A stretch of 64,000 bases of DNA, taken from Vibrio crassostreae 9ZC13. Its GTDB lineage: Bacteria > Pseudomonadota > Gammaproteobacteria > Enterobacterales > Vibrionaceae. Shown here in pieces: positions 1-10,268 of the stretch. A program made the position numbers and the translations under genes. The stretch is from positions 126,171 to 190,170 of the forward strand of contig NZ_AJYZ02000037.1 of assembly GCF_000272045.2 (NCBI RefSeq), written 5' to 3'. Position 1 is the stretch's first letter; each line of letters begins with the position of its first letter. The notes below the pieces were generated by a model. It had not been told where the DNA came from. It ran no database searches and saw only the letters and a list, made by a program, of their open reading frames with translations.

Positions 1-57
1 AGATATTTCAAAAGAAATAACCATTTTTAAAGATTCTTAAGGAAGAACACTTAAAGA

Positions 58-133
58 TGGTGGAGCTATGCGGGATCGAACCGCAGACCTCCTCGCTGCC
101 AGCGAGGCGCTCTCCCAGCTGAGCTATAGCCCC
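58..133 (-). tRNA. tRNA-Ala (anticodon GGC)
   Basis: A 76-nt cloverleaf with an encoded CCA end. Read on the minus strand it starts GGGGCTATAGCTC and ends GCTCCACCA. The anticodon arm is CCTCG-CTGGCAG-CGAGG, so the anticodon is GGC (alanine). It lies 76 nt after the 3' end of the 16S gene, so it is a spacer tRNA of the rRNA operon. The 23S gene would lie beyond position 1. Confidence 0.96.
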
Positions 134-173
134 ATCTGGAAAAGTATTTCCTACTCTTAACTTATTAAACCAT

Positions 174-195
174 CAATCTGTGTGGGTACTCATCG
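174..195 (-). other. 3' arm of the 16S pre-rRNA processing stem
   Basis: On the minus strand this carries CCCACACAGATTG, which is perfectly complementary over 13 nt to the arm at 2026-2038 upstream of 16S. Pairing continues, with one mismatch and G-U pairs, over about 8 more bases. Such stems bring the ends of pre-16S together as an RNase III substrate. The pairing is seen in the sequence; cleavage is inferred. Confidence 0.75.
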
Positions 196-209
196 TAAAT
201 ATCTTCGCA

Positions 210-1764
<1,555 letters not shown>

Positions 1765-2016
1765 AAAGTTTTGATTACCTAAATTAATAGGTGTGACTCA
1801 ACGAATACTGACTTCAAAACTAATATTTACCGAAGTAAACATGTAATTCTAAAGCTATTACCCCTCTCTTCTTAAATAAATAGGAACAGAATGGTAATGA
1901 ATTGACTGTGCCGAATAACTACAAGTAGTTAAACGTATTGGTCACTCAGTTCATTGAAATCAATTTTGATTCCGAAGAATCTGTTTTATCTAACGATAAA
2001 ACGTTTTGATATTCAT

Positions 2017-2038
2017 CAACGAGTGCCCACACAGATTG
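2017..2038 (-). other. 5' arm of the 16S pre-rRNA processing stem
   Basis: On the minus strand the leader RNA reads CAATCTGTGTGGG here. It pairs with the spacer segment at 174-186 across the whole 16S gene. The pairing extends through CACTCGTTG towards 2017. Confidence 0.75.
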
Positions 2039-2047
2039 ATAGGTTTA

Positions 2048-2061
2048 AATTGTTAAAGAGC
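2048..2061 (-). promoter_or_regulatory. rrn boxA antitermination site
   Basis: On the minus strand this reads GCTCTTTAACAATT, matching the boxA core (TGCTCTTTAACA) where Nus factors assemble on rRNA leaders. It lies between the promoters and the 16S gene, as expected. Confidence 0.85.
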
Positions 2062-2112
2062 TTTACTTGTTGAGCCTTCCTTTTAGTAAGGAGCCTCTCG
2101 AAGTGGACGGCC

Positions 2113-2140
2113 ATTCTAGCGGATTAGATTCCAGTGTCAA
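2113..2140 (-). promoter_or_regulatory. rrn promoter proximal to 16S (P2-like)
   Basis: On the minus strand TTGACA (2135-2140) and TAGAAT (2113-2118) are separated by 16 bp, the spacing typical of rRNA promoters. It lies about 50 bp upstream of boxA. Confidence 0.85.
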
Positions 2141-2237
2141 ACACTTTTTCCAGCTAATTTTTCAAAGCATCTTAAATGCTTATCACCGTCTTGTTACTCA
2201 GTTCAAACCGCTTGGTTATCCTTGGCAACGGAGGCGC

Positions 2238-2265
2238 ATTATAGAGAGAATAATTCTTTGTACAA
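2238..2265 (-). promoter_or_regulatory. rrn promoter distal to 16S (P1-like)
   Basis: On the minus strand TTGTAC (2260-2265) and a perfect TATAAT (2238-2243) are 16 bp apart. A GC-rich discriminator (GCGCCTCC) follows, as in stringently controlled rRNA promoters. The T-rich run just upstream (about 2267-2287) could act as an UP element. Assignment as P1 rests on order and form. Confidence 0.85.
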
Positions 2266-2328
2266 GGCTAAAAACGAAAAAAAACCGCCACCGGCGACCG
2301 TTCGAACACTATTCACACAAAGCGTTTA

Positions 2329-2371
2329 AAATAGGTACGATTAAGCCTTAATTTCGGCCAATCGTACCTAC
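2329..2371 (-). terminator. hairpin after clpB
   Basis: AGGTACGATT (2333-2342) and AATCGTACCT (2360-2369) form a 10-bp inverted repeat just after the clpB stop. The minus strand continues TATTTT. It separates clpB from the same-strand rrn promoters. Confidence 0.7.
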
Positions 2372-2385
2372 CGTTCTTACTTCAA

Positions 2386-4959
2386 CTATTGGTGAGCAAT
2401 AATGCGGTCGTTGTTTACTAATAGCTGCACTTTCTTATCTGGATTAATTTTTCCTGCCAGTATCGCTTTCGCTAACGGGTTCTCGACACTTTGTTGAATC
2501 GCTCTTTTCAAAGGTCGTGCACCATATACTGGATCAAAACCAACTTGAGAAATTAACTTGAGTGCTTTATCCGAAACTTCAAGCTCATAACCATTGTCTT
2601 CCATTCTCTTCTTAAGGTGCTCAAGCTGAATAGCGGCTATCGACTGAATGTGCTCTTGACCCAATGGATGGAACACCACGCTTTCATCAACTCGGTTCAA
2701 AAACTCAGGACGGAAATGTTTACCTACCACTTCCATCACTTCATTCTTTATTCCTTGGTAGTCGAGCGTATTGAAGTTCTCTTGAATTCTCGAAGAGCCA
2801 AGGTTGGATGTCATGATCACTACCGTGTTTCTAAAATCGACTGTACGACCTTGTCCATCAGTTAAGCGTCCATCATCAAGCACCTGCAATAAGATATTGA
2901 AAACATCAGGATGCGCTTTCTCTACTTCATCTAGCAAAATCACTGAATAAGGCTTGCGACGCACTGCTTCTGTTAAGTAACCACCTTCTTCATATCCAAC
3001 GTAACCCGGAGGAGCACCAACCAAACGAGCAACAGAGTGTTTCTCCATAAACTCAGACATGTCGATACGCACCATTGCATCGTCACTATCAAACATGAAG
3101 TTCGCGAGTGTTTTACACAACTCCGTTTTACCAACGCCAGTTGGACCAAGGAATAAGAAAGATCCAATCGGCTTGTTTGGATCAGATAAACCTGCACGGC
3201 TACGACGAATCGCATTCGATACCACTTCGACTGCTTCCGCTTGGCCAATAACTCGCTTATGTAGAACACCTTCCATGTTAAGAAGCTTCTCTTTCTCGGC
3301 TTCTAGCATTTTAGAAACAGGTATGCCTGTTTGCTTCGATAGCACGTCTGCAATTTCTGCATCAGTGACCTTATTACGCAGCAGCGTCATTTCTTGCATT
3401 TCAGCTTGAGTCGCAAGATCTAACTGCTTCTCTAATTCTGGGATTCGACCGTATTGCAATTCAGACATTCGGTTAAGATCACCAGCACGTCTCGCAAAAT
3501 CCATATCCATACGAGCTTGTTCTAGCTCTGACTTGATGTGTTGCGTGCCAGAAAGCGCGGCTTTCTCTGCATTCCACACTTCTTCAAGCTCTGCGAAATC
3601 TCGTTCTTTGTCAGAAAGCTCTTCTTGTAATGTTCGAAGGCGTTTTTCACTGGCTTCATCATTTTCATTGGTAAGAGCTTGCTGCTCGATCTTCAATTGA
3701 ATGATTTTACGCTCGAGCTTATCTAGCGACTCAGGTTTTGAGTCGATCTGCATACGGATACTCGAAGCCGCTTCATCAATCAGATCAATCGCTTTATCCG
3801 GCAGTTGACGATCAGAAACGTATCGATGAGATAGTGTTGCTGCAGCCACGATTGCTGGGTCGGTAATTTCTACATGATGATGGAGTTCATAGCGCTCTTT
3901 CAAACCACGAAGAATCGCCACCGTGTCTTCAACCGTTGGTTCATCGACAAGCACTTTTTGGAAGCGGCGCTCTAACGCTGGATCTTTCTCTATGTATTGA
4001 CGGTATTCATCAAGAGTCGTTGCGCCAACACAGTGGAGTTCACCACGAGCCAACGCTGGTTTTAGCATGTTACCGGCATCCATAGAGCCTTCACCTTTAC
4101 CAGCGCCGACCATAGTATGAATTTCATCGATGAAGAGAATGATATTGCCCTCTTCTTTAGACAATTCATTGAGGACTGACTTCAAACGCTCTTCAAACTC
4201 ACCACGATATTTAGCGCCAGCTACCAAAGCACCCATGTCTAATGAAAGTACGCGTCGGCCTCTTAAACCTTCTGGCACTTCATTGTTAATAATGCGCTGA
4301 GCCAAACCTTCAACGATAGCTGTCTTACCAACACCAGGTTCACCGATAATGACTGGGTTGTTCTTAGTACGACGCTGAAGTACTTGGATAGTACGGCGGA
4401 TTTCGTCATCTCGGCCAATTACCGGATCCAGCTTGCCTTGCTCCGCTCTTTCAGTCAGATCGATGGTGAACTTCTCTAACGCTTGGCGTCGGTCTTCGGC
4501 ATTTGGGTCATCAACTTTTTGACCGCCACGAACCTGCTCGATAGCTTGAGATAATTTTTGCTCAGTAAGGCCTAGCTCTTTAAGCAGGTTACCTAAAGGG
4601 CCTTTATCTTCAATTGCGGCAAGTAGGAAGACTTCCGAAGAAATGTATGTGTCTTGACGCTTTTGTGCGACCTTGTCACATAGGTTAAACAAAGTACCCA
4701 TTGCATTCGACAGTTGAACATCACCACCGATACCACTTACTTTCGGTACACGGTCTAATATTTCGCTTAGCTTTGAACGCAACTGAACCACATCAATATT
4801 CAACATGGTAAGCAATGGACGAATCGCACTACCATCTTGATTTAATAGCGACACCATTAGGTGTACAGGCTCTATATATTGGTGATCACGACCTAATGCG
4901 AGCGACTGAGCATCAGATATCGCAATTTGAAATTTACTAGTGAATCGATCGAGACGCAT
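2386..4959 (-). CDS. clpB: ATP-dependent disaggregase ClpB
   Basis: ClpB is the hexameric AAA+ chaperone that pulls polypeptides out of aggregates together with DnaK. The 857 residues equal the E. coli length. The N domain covers about 1-145. The first ATPase domain has Walker A GEPGVGKT near 206. A charged coiled-coil middle domain lies near 410-520. The second ATPase domain has GPTGVGKT near 605. The ATG follows AGGAAGG at good spacing. A sigma-32-type promoter lies upstream and a hairpin follows the stop. As in E. coli it sits downstream of rluD and pgeF, but it has its own heat-shock promoter. Confidence 0.97.
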   Translation of the reverse strand: MRLDRFTSKFQIAISDAQSLALGRDHQYIEPVHLMVSLLNQDGSAIRPLLTMLNIDVVQLRSKLSEILDRVPKVSGIGGDVQLSNAMGTLFNLCDKVAQKRQDTYISSEVFLLAAIEDKGPLGNLLKELGLTEQKLSQAIEQVRGGQKVDDPNAEDRRQALEKFTIDLTERAEQGKLDPVIGRDDEIRRTIQVLQRRTKNNPVIIGEPGVGKTAIVEGLAQRIINNEVPEGLRGRRVLSLDMGALVAGAKYRGEFEERLKSVLNELSKEEGNIILFIDEIHTMVGAGKGEGSMDAGNMLKPALARGELHCVGATTLDEYRQYIEKDPALERRFQKVLVDEPTVEDTVAILRGLKERYELHHHVEITDPAIVAAATLSHRYVSDRQLPDKAIDLIDEAASSIRMQIDSKPESLDKLERKIIQLKIEQQALTNENDEASEKRLRTLQEELSDKERDFAELEEVWNAEKAALSGTQHIKSELEQARMDMDFARRAGDLNRMSELQYGRIPELEKQLDLATQAEMQEMTLLRNKVTDAEIADVLSKQTGIPVSKMLEAEKEKLLNMEGVLHKRVIGQAEAVEVVSNAIRRSRAGLSDPNKPIGSFLFLGPTGVGKTELCKTLANFMFDSDDAMVRIDMSEFMEKHSVARLVGAPPGYVGYEEGGYLTEAVRRKPYSVILLDEVEKAHPDVFNILLQVLDDGRLTDGQGRTVDFRNTVVIMTSNLGSSRIQENFNTLDYQGIKNEVMEVVGKHFRPEFLNRVDESVVFHPLGQEHIQSIAAIQLEHLKKRMEDNGYELEVSDKALKLISQVGFDPVYGARPLKRAIQQSVENPLAKAILAGKINPDKKVQLLVNNDRIIAHQ

Positions 4960-5001
4960 GCCAACCTTCCTACTCTTAGATATGTTTATCTTATGGTTAG
5001 A

Positions 5002-5030
5002 AGATGGATACGGTAACGCGGATTTTCAAG
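5002..5030 (-). promoter_or_regulatory. sigma-32 heat-shock promoter of clpB
   Basis: On the minus strand CTTGAAA (5024-5030) and ATCCATCT (5002-5009) are 14 bp apart. The sigma-32 consensus is CTTGAAA, 13-17 bp, CCCCATNT. The -35 element is perfect and the -10 matches at CCAT and the final T. It lies 43-71 bp before the clpB start. Confidence 0.8.
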
Positions 5031-5101
5031 GGATAGGAATGAAGAATAGAGTTTATATAAAAATATAGTTGTGCTGGATGACTGGTTGCACTAGCTAAAG
5101 G

Positions 5102-5842
5102 TTACTCTAACCAAATAAAAGTAGCTTGGCGTCCAGTAATACCATCACGACGATAAGAATAGAACGCATCGGCATCAGCGAAGGTACATAGATTAGAGTC
5201 TGTCACAGAAGTTACACCAACTTTGTTCAGTCGTTGCGTTGCAAGCTGAGACATATTCGCTAGCCATTTGCCCGGTTCAGCTTTGGCTTCAAATGCAAGC
5301 TTAGCTTGAGAGTCAAAACTAACGAAAGCTTCCAACACATCATCGCCTACTTCAAAAGCTTGTTTGCCTATTGCAGGACCAAGCCAAGCAATGATCTTAT
5401 TCTCTGAACCTAAGTTTGAAAACTTTGCGACGGCATTTTCAAGAATGCCACCAGCAAGACCACGCCAACCAGCATGAACTGCAGCAACTTGAGTGCCTTT
5501 GGTATCAGTAAGGATTACAGGTAAGCAATCGGCTGTCATCGCAGAACAAACAACATCTTTAGCTGTGGTAAATGCACCGTCAGCATCAAGAATATCTGCC
5601 GTAGGGTGTAAAACCGTAACGACATCTGTTGAGTGAGTTTGATGTAGCCATACCGGAGAGGCAGGCATATTAGCGTGTTGCTTGAGCCAGGCTCTGTTGT
5701 TTTCAACAAGCGAAGCATCATCCCCAACATGCGTACCTAGGTTTAATCCTTGATACGCACCAGTAGAAAAACCATCAAAACGTGTCGAAGCAAATGCTTT
5801 CACGTTTTGAGGTGCATTCCAGTTAGGGATGATCATCGACAT
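5102..5842 (-). CDS. pgeF: peptidoglycan editing factor PgeF (YfiH / laccase-domain family)
   Basis: A 246-residue member of the multicopper-polyphenol-oxidase (DUF152) fold. In E. coli, YfiH/PgeF helps keep wrong amino acids out of the peptidoglycan stem peptide; other members act on purine nucleosides. The zinc triad is visible as His70 (HQTHS), Cys106 (TADCLP) and His123 (VHAGWRG). The C-terminal SYRRDGITGRQA motif is typical. The start lies 2 nt after the rluD stop, so the two genes are probably translationally coupled. A second ATG two codons in is possible. clpB lies downstream on the same strand, as in E. coli. Confidence 0.93.
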   Translation of the reverse strand: MSMIIPNWNAPQNVKAFASTRFDGFSTGAYQGLNLGTHVGDDASLVENNRAWLKQHANMPASPVWLHQTHSTDVVTVLHPTADILDADGAFTTAKDVVCSAMTADCLPVILTDTKGTQVAAVHAGWRGLAGGILENAVAKFSNLGSENKIIAWLGPAIGKQAFEVGDDVLEAFVSFDSQAKLAFEAKAEPGKWLANMSQLATQRLNKVGVTSVTDSNLCTFADADAFYSYRRDGITGRQATFIWLE

Positions 5843-5844
5843 GA

Positions 5845-6819
5845 TTAAATGTCGTCTTCCAAGTTTTCGCGCGCATCAACACGTAACGCTTCAGCCATCA
5901 CGACCATGTCATTTGGCACAGGAGCGTGGAACTCAACTTCTTCACCTGTAATTGGGTGAACAAATTTAAGCATAACAGCGTGTAGCGCTTGGCGATCAAA
6001 AGAACGAATCATGGTCGTTAGTTCTTCAGATGCACCTTTTGGAATACGAGCACGGCCACCGTATGCAACGTCACCTAGCAGCGGGTGCTGAAGGTATGAC
6101 ATGTGAACACGGATTTGGTGAGTACGACCCGTTTCTAGGCGTAGACGAATACGAGTATGCTCGCGGAAGTGCTCAGCAACACGGTAGTGAGTTACCGCTG
6201 GTTTCCCTAATTCATTTACGTCCATTAGAGTACGCTTAGTTGCGTGACGGCTAATGCCTTTTTCTACCACACCACCAGCGGTCATTTTGCCAATTGCAAT
6301 TGCTTCATACTCACGAGTAATACGACGCTTAGCAAGCGCACGCACAAGACGAGTTTGAGCTGGAACCGTTTTAGCCACAACCATAAGGCCTGTTGTGTCT
6401 TTATCAAGACGGTGCACAATACCTGCACGAGGCACTTCTGCAATCTGTGGGTAATGGAAAAGCAATGCGTTTAGTATGGTTCCATCCGGTGTGCCTGCGC
6501 CTGGGTGTACAACCAGATCGCGAGGCTTATTGATAACCAATAAGTCATCATCTTCGTAGACAATGTTTAGAGGAATATCTTGTGCTTCCCAGCGCTCTTC
6601 ATCTGCAAGTTCAGCTTGCAAGATGATCTCTTCACCGCCCAAAACCTTAACGCGCGGCTTTGTAATAACTTCGCCATCCACTTGGATTTTGCCGTCAAGA
6701 AGCCACTCTTTAATGCGAGAGCGAGAAAAATCGGTAAATAGTTCAGCGACAGCTTGGTCTAAACGTTGACCTAACTGGCTGCTTTTTACTGTGTCTGTTA
6801 ATGTGATCTGCTGAGCCAT
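5845..6819 (-). CDS. rluD: 23S rRNA pseudouridine synthase RluD
   Basis: RluD makes pseudouridines 1911, 1915 and 1917 in helix 69 of 23S rRNA. The 324-residue protein has an N-terminal S4 RNA-binding domain (about 18-75). The catalytic domain carries HRLDKDTTG, with Asp139 at the same number as in E. coli. The GRTHQIRVH motif follows. It is divergent from bamD across 137 bp, the standard gamma-proteobacterial arrangement, and pgeF follows after 2 nt. Confidence 0.96.
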   Translation of the reverse strand: MAQQITLTDTVKSSQLGQRLDQAVAELFTDFSRSRIKEWLLDGKIQVDGEVITKPRVKVLGGEEIILQAELADEERWEAQDIPLNIVYEDDDLLVINKPRDLVVHPGAGTPDGTILNALLFHYPQIAEVPRAGIVHRLDKDTTGLMVVAKTVPAQTRLVRALAKRRITREYEAIAIGKMTAGGVVEKGISRHATKRTLMDVNELGKPAVTHYRVAEHFREHTRIRLRLETGRTHQIRVHMSYLQHPLLGDVAYGGRARIPKGASEELTTMIRSFDRQALHAVMLKFVHPITGEEVEFHAPVPNDMVVMAEALRVDARENLEDDI

Positions 6820-6956
6820 ATCGAACTTTTTTAAAAACCGTGAGACTAATACCCATTAGTATGGATAAAATAGAATAATTGCATCATTGTATCTGTTACT
6901 GGTTAGAAAGTAACGGAAGCTTACGAAATATTTAATTCAAGGAATCGACGCCTGAC

Positions 6957-7685
6957 ATGAAACACCTTACTTTATCGGGTCTATTAGCCGTATCACTCTT
7001 GGTTGGTTGTTCAAGTAGTGAAGAGATAGTGCCAGATGTACCACCATCGGTTCTCTACTCTGACGCTCAAGAATCACTGCAGAGCGGTAGCTGGCTTTCA
7101 GCAATAGAAAAGCTAGAAGCCCTAGACTCACGTTACCCATTCGGCGCCTATTCTGAGCAAGTACAGCTCGATCTGATTTACGCTTACTACAAAAATGATG
7201 ACTTGGCACTTGGCCTCGCTACCATTTCACGTTTCCTACGTTTGAACCCAACGCATGAGAAACAAGACTGGGTTCTTTACATGCGCGGCTTAACGCACAT
7301 GGCGCAAGACCGAAACTTCATGCACGATATTTTTAATATCGACCGTAGTGACCGAGATCCTGAACCAGTGAAACTTGCGTTTGCTGACTTCAAGCGACTA
7401 CTCGAACGTTTCCCTAGTAGCCCTTATGCTGAAGATGCACAAAAACGCATGTTCGCACTTAAGAACCGCCTAGCAGAGTATGACTTAGCAACCGCTGATT
7501 TCTACCTACGCCGCGAAGCTTGGATTGCTGCGATCAACAGAACGCAAGAGCTGCAAAAAACTTACCCAGACACCATTGCTGCGCGTAAGTCTTTAGATAT
7601 CCAGCTAAAAGCTTATCAACAACTCGGCCTAGATGACGCTGTGTTAAGAACAGAAAAGTTGATTGAGTTAAACCCACTACCTTAA
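6957..7685 (+). CDS. bamD: outer-membrane assembly lipoprotein BamD
   Basis: BamD is the essential lipoprotein of the BAM complex that folds beta-barrel proteins into the outer membrane. The signal peptide ends in the lipobox LLVGC, with Cys18 as the lipidated residue. The rest is helical with TPR-like repeats (for example AIEKLEALDSRYPFG). The 242-residue length is normal. It is divergent from rluD, and a strong terminator follows the stop. Confidence 0.96.
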   Translation: MKHLTLSGLLAVSLLVGCSSSEEIVPDVPPSVLYSDAQESLQSGSWLSAIEKLEALDSRYPFGAYSEQVQLDLIYAYYKNDDLALGLATISRFLRLNPTHEKQDWVLYMRGLTHMAQDRNFMHDIFNIDRSDRDPEPVKLAFADFKRLLERFPSSPYAEDAQKRMFALKNRLAEYDLATADFYLRREAWIAAINRTQELQKTYPDTIAARKSLDIQLKAYQQLGLDDAVLRTEKLIELNPLP

Positions 7686-7710
7686 TCAAACCTCTTACAT
7701 CTCAATCCTA

Positions 7711-7742
7711 AAAGCGCGCTAATTTACTAGCGCGTTTTTTTT
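7711..7742 (+). terminator. terminator of bamD
   Basis: CGCGCTA (7715-7721) pairs with TAGCGCG (7728-7734) over a 6-nt loop. Eight T residues follow directly. Confidence 0.9.
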
Positions 7743-7831
7743 CATCTACATATCGCAAACTTGATGGATCGCATAATACACGGTATCTTCAAAAGATAAC
7801 TTTTAACAAAACATCAACATGGAGTGTGGAT

Positions 7832-9250
7832 GTGAGTAGGTTGTTATTATTTATCTGGATATCGCTATTTAGCCACTTATCCTACGCATTAGAACTGTCT
7901 CCATTAAGCAATAAGCCTTACATGGGTGACTTGGATGTGCTCAAAACCAAAGGAACGGTTAGAGTGCTAGTGTCTGCCGATCTTGGTTTCTATTACATCG
8001 AGGATGGCAAGCCAAAAGGCATCGTGGCAGAAATGCTCTACCACTTTGAGAAAAGCCTTCGTAAGAAACATCCCTATCTCAATGTTCAAATCATCCCCGT
8101 GCAACGAGATGATCTACTTCCCTCTTTAGAGTCTGGCTATGGTGATGTCGCTGTCGCTAACCTAACGATCACCGATAAACGATTACGAACCATCGATTTT
8201 TCGGATCCGATGATTAAAGATGGTAAAGAACTCATTATCACAGGGAAAAAGGCCGAACCTATCACCGAAATCAAGCAATTGAGTGGCAAAGAGGTGTGGA
8301 TACGAGCAAGCTCGAGTTACTTCGAGAGTGTACAAAGAGTTAATAAGGAGCTTAACGAGCTAGGTTTACCACCACTGCATGTCCACTTTATCGAGGAGTC
8401 ATTACAAGACTACGAGCTGATAGAACTGGTTAACCAAGGTTATATACAAGGCACAATTCTGGATAACCATAAAGCCAAGCTCTGGATCGATGTAATGGAA
8501 AACATTCAAGTCCATAACGACTTACCTTTACGAGAAAATGGTCGTATTGCTTGGGCTTTAAGAAAAGACAGCCCTCAACTGAAGAAAGAGATAAACAAAT
8601 ACGTCAAGACCGCACGAACAGGCACCCTGCTTGGGAATGTCATCTACCAGAAATACATCGACAATACTCGCTGGTTAGGCCGAGCACTCAACCCCAATAA
8701 AGTAGACCGAGTAGCTAAACTCTCAGATGTCTTTGAAAAGTATTCGAGCAAGTATGAATTTGATCCTTTGATGATGTCAGCTCAAGGTTTCCAAGAATCA
8801 GGACTGGATCAGAGCCGGATTTCTCATCGCGGGGCTATTGGTGTGATGCAGGTATTACCGAGTACCGCCAAAGATAAAAACGTCAACATCAAGAACATCC
8901 ATAAGGTGGATAACAACATCCATGCGGGTGTGAAGTATATGCGCTTTATCAAAGACCGATATTTTGACGACCCGGCAATATCCCCCGACAATCAAATCTA
9001 CTTTACCTTGGCTTCTTACAACGCTGGTCCTGCTAAGATCAGAAAGATGAGGAGCATTGCCAAGCAGAAAGGTTACAACCCAAACATCTGGTTTAAAAAC
9101 GTAGAAATCATCACTCGCAAATACGTGAGTAAAGAACCCGTAACCTATGTTGCCAACATCAATCGTTACTTCGTAATCTATAAACAATTACAAGCTATCA
9201 ATGCTATCCGAGAGGACGGCACAGCGAGATTACTGAACACTAACGACTAG
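7832..9250 (+). CDS. MltF-like membrane-associated lytic transglycosylase (SBP_bac_3 + SLT)
   Basis: This enzyme has two parts. An N-terminal solute-binding-protein family 3 module covers about 40-275 (DFSDPM motif). A C-terminal SLT transglycosylase domain has catalytic Glu322 in GFQESGLDQ, then GAIGVMQVLPSTA and YNAGP. Transglycosylases cleave peptidoglycan to 1,6-anhydromuropeptides. A signal peptide is present, with likely cleavage after LSYA. I chose GTG at 7832 because GGAG (7821-7824) lies 7 nt upstream; an in-frame GTG at 7826 would leave only 1 nt. The domain order is that of E. coli MltF, but orthology is not shown. Confidence 0.85.
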   Translation: MSRLLLFIWISLFSHLSYALELSPLSNKPYMGDLDVLKTKGTVRVLVSADLGFYYIEDGKPKGIVAEMLYHFEKSLRKKHPYLNVQIIPVQRDDLLPSLESGYGDVAVANLTITDKRLRTIDFSDPMIKDGKELIITGKKAEPITEIKQLSGKEVWIRASSSYFESVQRVNKELNELGLPPLHVHFIEESLQDYELIELVNQGYIQGTILDNHKAKLWIDVMENIQVHNDLPLRENGRIAWALRKDSPQLKKEINKYVKTARTGTLLGNVIYQKYIDNTRWLGRALNPNKVDRVAKLSDVFEKYSSKYEFDPLMMSAQGFQESGLDQSRISHRGAIGVMQVLPSTAKDKNVNIKNIHKVDNNIHAGVKYMRFIKDRYFDDPAISPDNQIYFTLASYNAGPAKIRKMRSIAKQKGYNPNIWFKNVEIITRKYVSKEPVTYVANINRYFVIYKQLQAINAIREDGTARLLNTND

Positions 9251-9304
9251 GATCGCCTCCATCCCAGAGCTGGGGAGCCAAAGGTATTAGGTAAAGCTAA
9301 AAAA

Positions 9305-9343
9305 CACAAAAGCCGCATAAGAATACTTATGCGGCTTTTGTTT
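9305..9343. terminator. bidirectional hairpin after the MltF-like gene
   Basis: A perfect 15-bp inverted repeat, with arms at 9307-9321 and 9326-9340 and loop AATA. It contains AGCCGCATAAG and is flanked by A and T runs. It ends the upstream gene. Confidence 0.9.
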
Positions 9344-9370
9344 ATCTAATTCTGAAGAAGCTTATGTAGC

Positions 9371-9412
9371 GACCTATATTACAAGACCTATATTACAAGA
9401 CCTATATCACAA
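9371..9412. repeat. three tandem copies of a 14-bp unit
   Basis: GACCTATATTACAA occurs at 9371-9384 and 9385-9398, and GACCTATATCACAA at 9399-9412. The copies are contiguous, with one difference in the third. No gene overlaps them. Confidence 0.9.
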
Positions 9413-9557
9413 AACACTATTGAGTAAATTTCAATCAAGTACTTTCCATAGGCTGTAGGACACCCCTAAAAACTGATTTAATTTTTAGCGAAGCCTTGCC
9501 TCCAAGTTATCGTTTTTCATAAGGATAACAAGCATTTTTCGCCAAAAAGATACTAAG

Positions 9558-9626
9558 ACTTGCGTAAGATCACATTTGATTTTAATGCTTATCCCACCCA
9601 ACCAAAACAAGATCTAGATCACATTC
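9558..9626. promoter_or_regulatory. two CRP-like half-sites upstream of raiA
   Basis: AGATCACATTT (about 9568-9578) and TAGATCACATT (about 9615-9625) match the right half of the CRP consensus exactly. Their left halves are poor. They lie 60-120 bp upstream of raiA, a stationary-phase gene for which cAMP control would be plausible. The rest of 9251-9688 holds a terminator and a tandem repeat but no gene. Confidence 0.35.
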
Positions 9627-9688
9627 TTTATTCCTAAAAGTCGTAATCTGAAGTTAACCCATGAGGGATACAACAGAGGAAAACTTCT

Positions 9689-10024
9689 ATGAAAATGAAC
9701 ATCACTGGTAAAAACATCGACATTACCTCTGCAATCCGTGATCACATAGAAAGCAAATTTAAAAAGCTAGATAAATGGCAAGTAGACATCATTGGCTGCC
9801 AAGCGAGCTTTAGCGAAGAACCAAACAAGAAGAAGAAATTTGAAGCGGTACTAACCGTACCAAAAGGCCAACTTGTTGCTTCATCAATCCATGACGACCT
9901 CTACGTAGCGATCAACGAAGTAGAACAAAAACTAGAGCGTCAACTCAACAAGCTACGCCATAAACCAGAAGCGCGCCGCGCTGAAAAGCCTGAAATCGAA
10001 GAGCTAGAAGCTGAAGTAGAATAA
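9689..10024 (+). CDS. raiA: ribosome-associated inhibitor RaiA (pY / short HPF family)
   Basis: RaiA binds the decoding centre of idle 70S ribosomes in cold or stationary phase and blocks translation. The 111-residue protein has the family start MNITGKNIDIT, a basic KKKKFEAVLTVPKG strand, and an acidic C-terminal tail of the type that distinguishes RaiA from HPF. The tail blocks ribosome dimerisation in E. coli. AGAGGAAAA precedes the ATG. The order raiA-pheL-pheA is the same as in E. coli. A strong terminator follows. Confidence 0.92.
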   Translation: MKMNITGKNIDITSAIRDHIESKFKKLDKWQVDIIGCQASFSEEPNKKKKFEAVLTVPKGQLVASSIHDDLYVAINEVEQKLERQLNKLRHKPEARRAEKPEIEELEAEVE

Positions 10025-10040
10025 GGAAAGAGAACAGATT

Positions 10041-10071
10041 AAAAAATAGCGCCTCAGGGCGCTATTTTTTT
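10041..10071 (+). terminator. terminator of raiA
   Basis: A 13-bp perfect stem: the arm 10041-10053 ends TAGCGCC and pairs with GGCGCTA at 10058-10070 over loop TCAG, running into T residues. Confidence 0.92.
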
Positions 10072-10073
10072 GC

Positions 10074-10102
10074 TTGACGCTCGTAGCTCGCTTGCTTATT
10101 GT
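10074..10102 (+). promoter_or_regulatory. likely promoter of pheL-pheA
   Basis: TTGACG (10074-10079) and TATTGT (10097-10102) are separated by 17 bp, 31 bp before the leader-peptide ATG. The -10 is only a 4/6 match. Confidence 0.55.
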
Positions 10103-10132
10103 GTTTAAACATTCATAAAACAATCACTTTTT

Positions 10133-10180
10133 ATGTACACTCAATCTTTGTTTATTTTTGACTTCTTTTTTCTTCCGTAA
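10133..10180 (+). CDS. pheL: phenylalanine leader peptide PheL
   Basis: A 15-codon gene encoding MYTQSLFIFDFFFLP. Five of its 15 residues are phenylalanine, three of them in a row just before the end. It sits between the raiA terminator and pheA and overlaps the first attenuator segment. In E. coli the homologous peptide (also 15 residues) makes the ribosome stall when charged tRNA-Phe is scarce, which allows pheA transcription. The sequence differs from E. coli PheL but the layout is the same. Confidence 0.9.
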   Translation: MYTQSLFIFDFFFLP

Positions 10181-10255
10181 ATCGGAGGCTAAGTCGTTTT
10201 AGAAAAACAAGTCAAAAACGAACAAGAAGCCTCCCACACTAGGGAGGCTTTTTTA
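10172..10255 (+). promoter_or_regulatory. pheA transcription attenuator
   Basis: The mutually exclusive hairpins are all visible. Segment 1 CTTCCG (10172-10177, the end of pheL) pairs with segment 2 CGGAGG (10183-10188). Segment 2 GGAGGCT (10184-10190) can instead pair with segment 3 AGCCTCC (10228-10234) as antiterminator. Segment 3 AAGCCTCCC (10227-10235) pairs with segment 4 GGGAGGCTT (10242-10250), followed by T residues, as the terminator. A ribosome stalled at the Phe codons would mask segment 1 and favour the antiterminator. Confidence 0.9.
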
Positions 10256-10268
10256 TAAGGACACATTT

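Noticed and set aside
2067..2351. A 94-codon plus-strand frame in the rRNA leader
   Set aside because: It runs antisense over both rrn promoters and the clpB hairpin, and its product is not protein-like.
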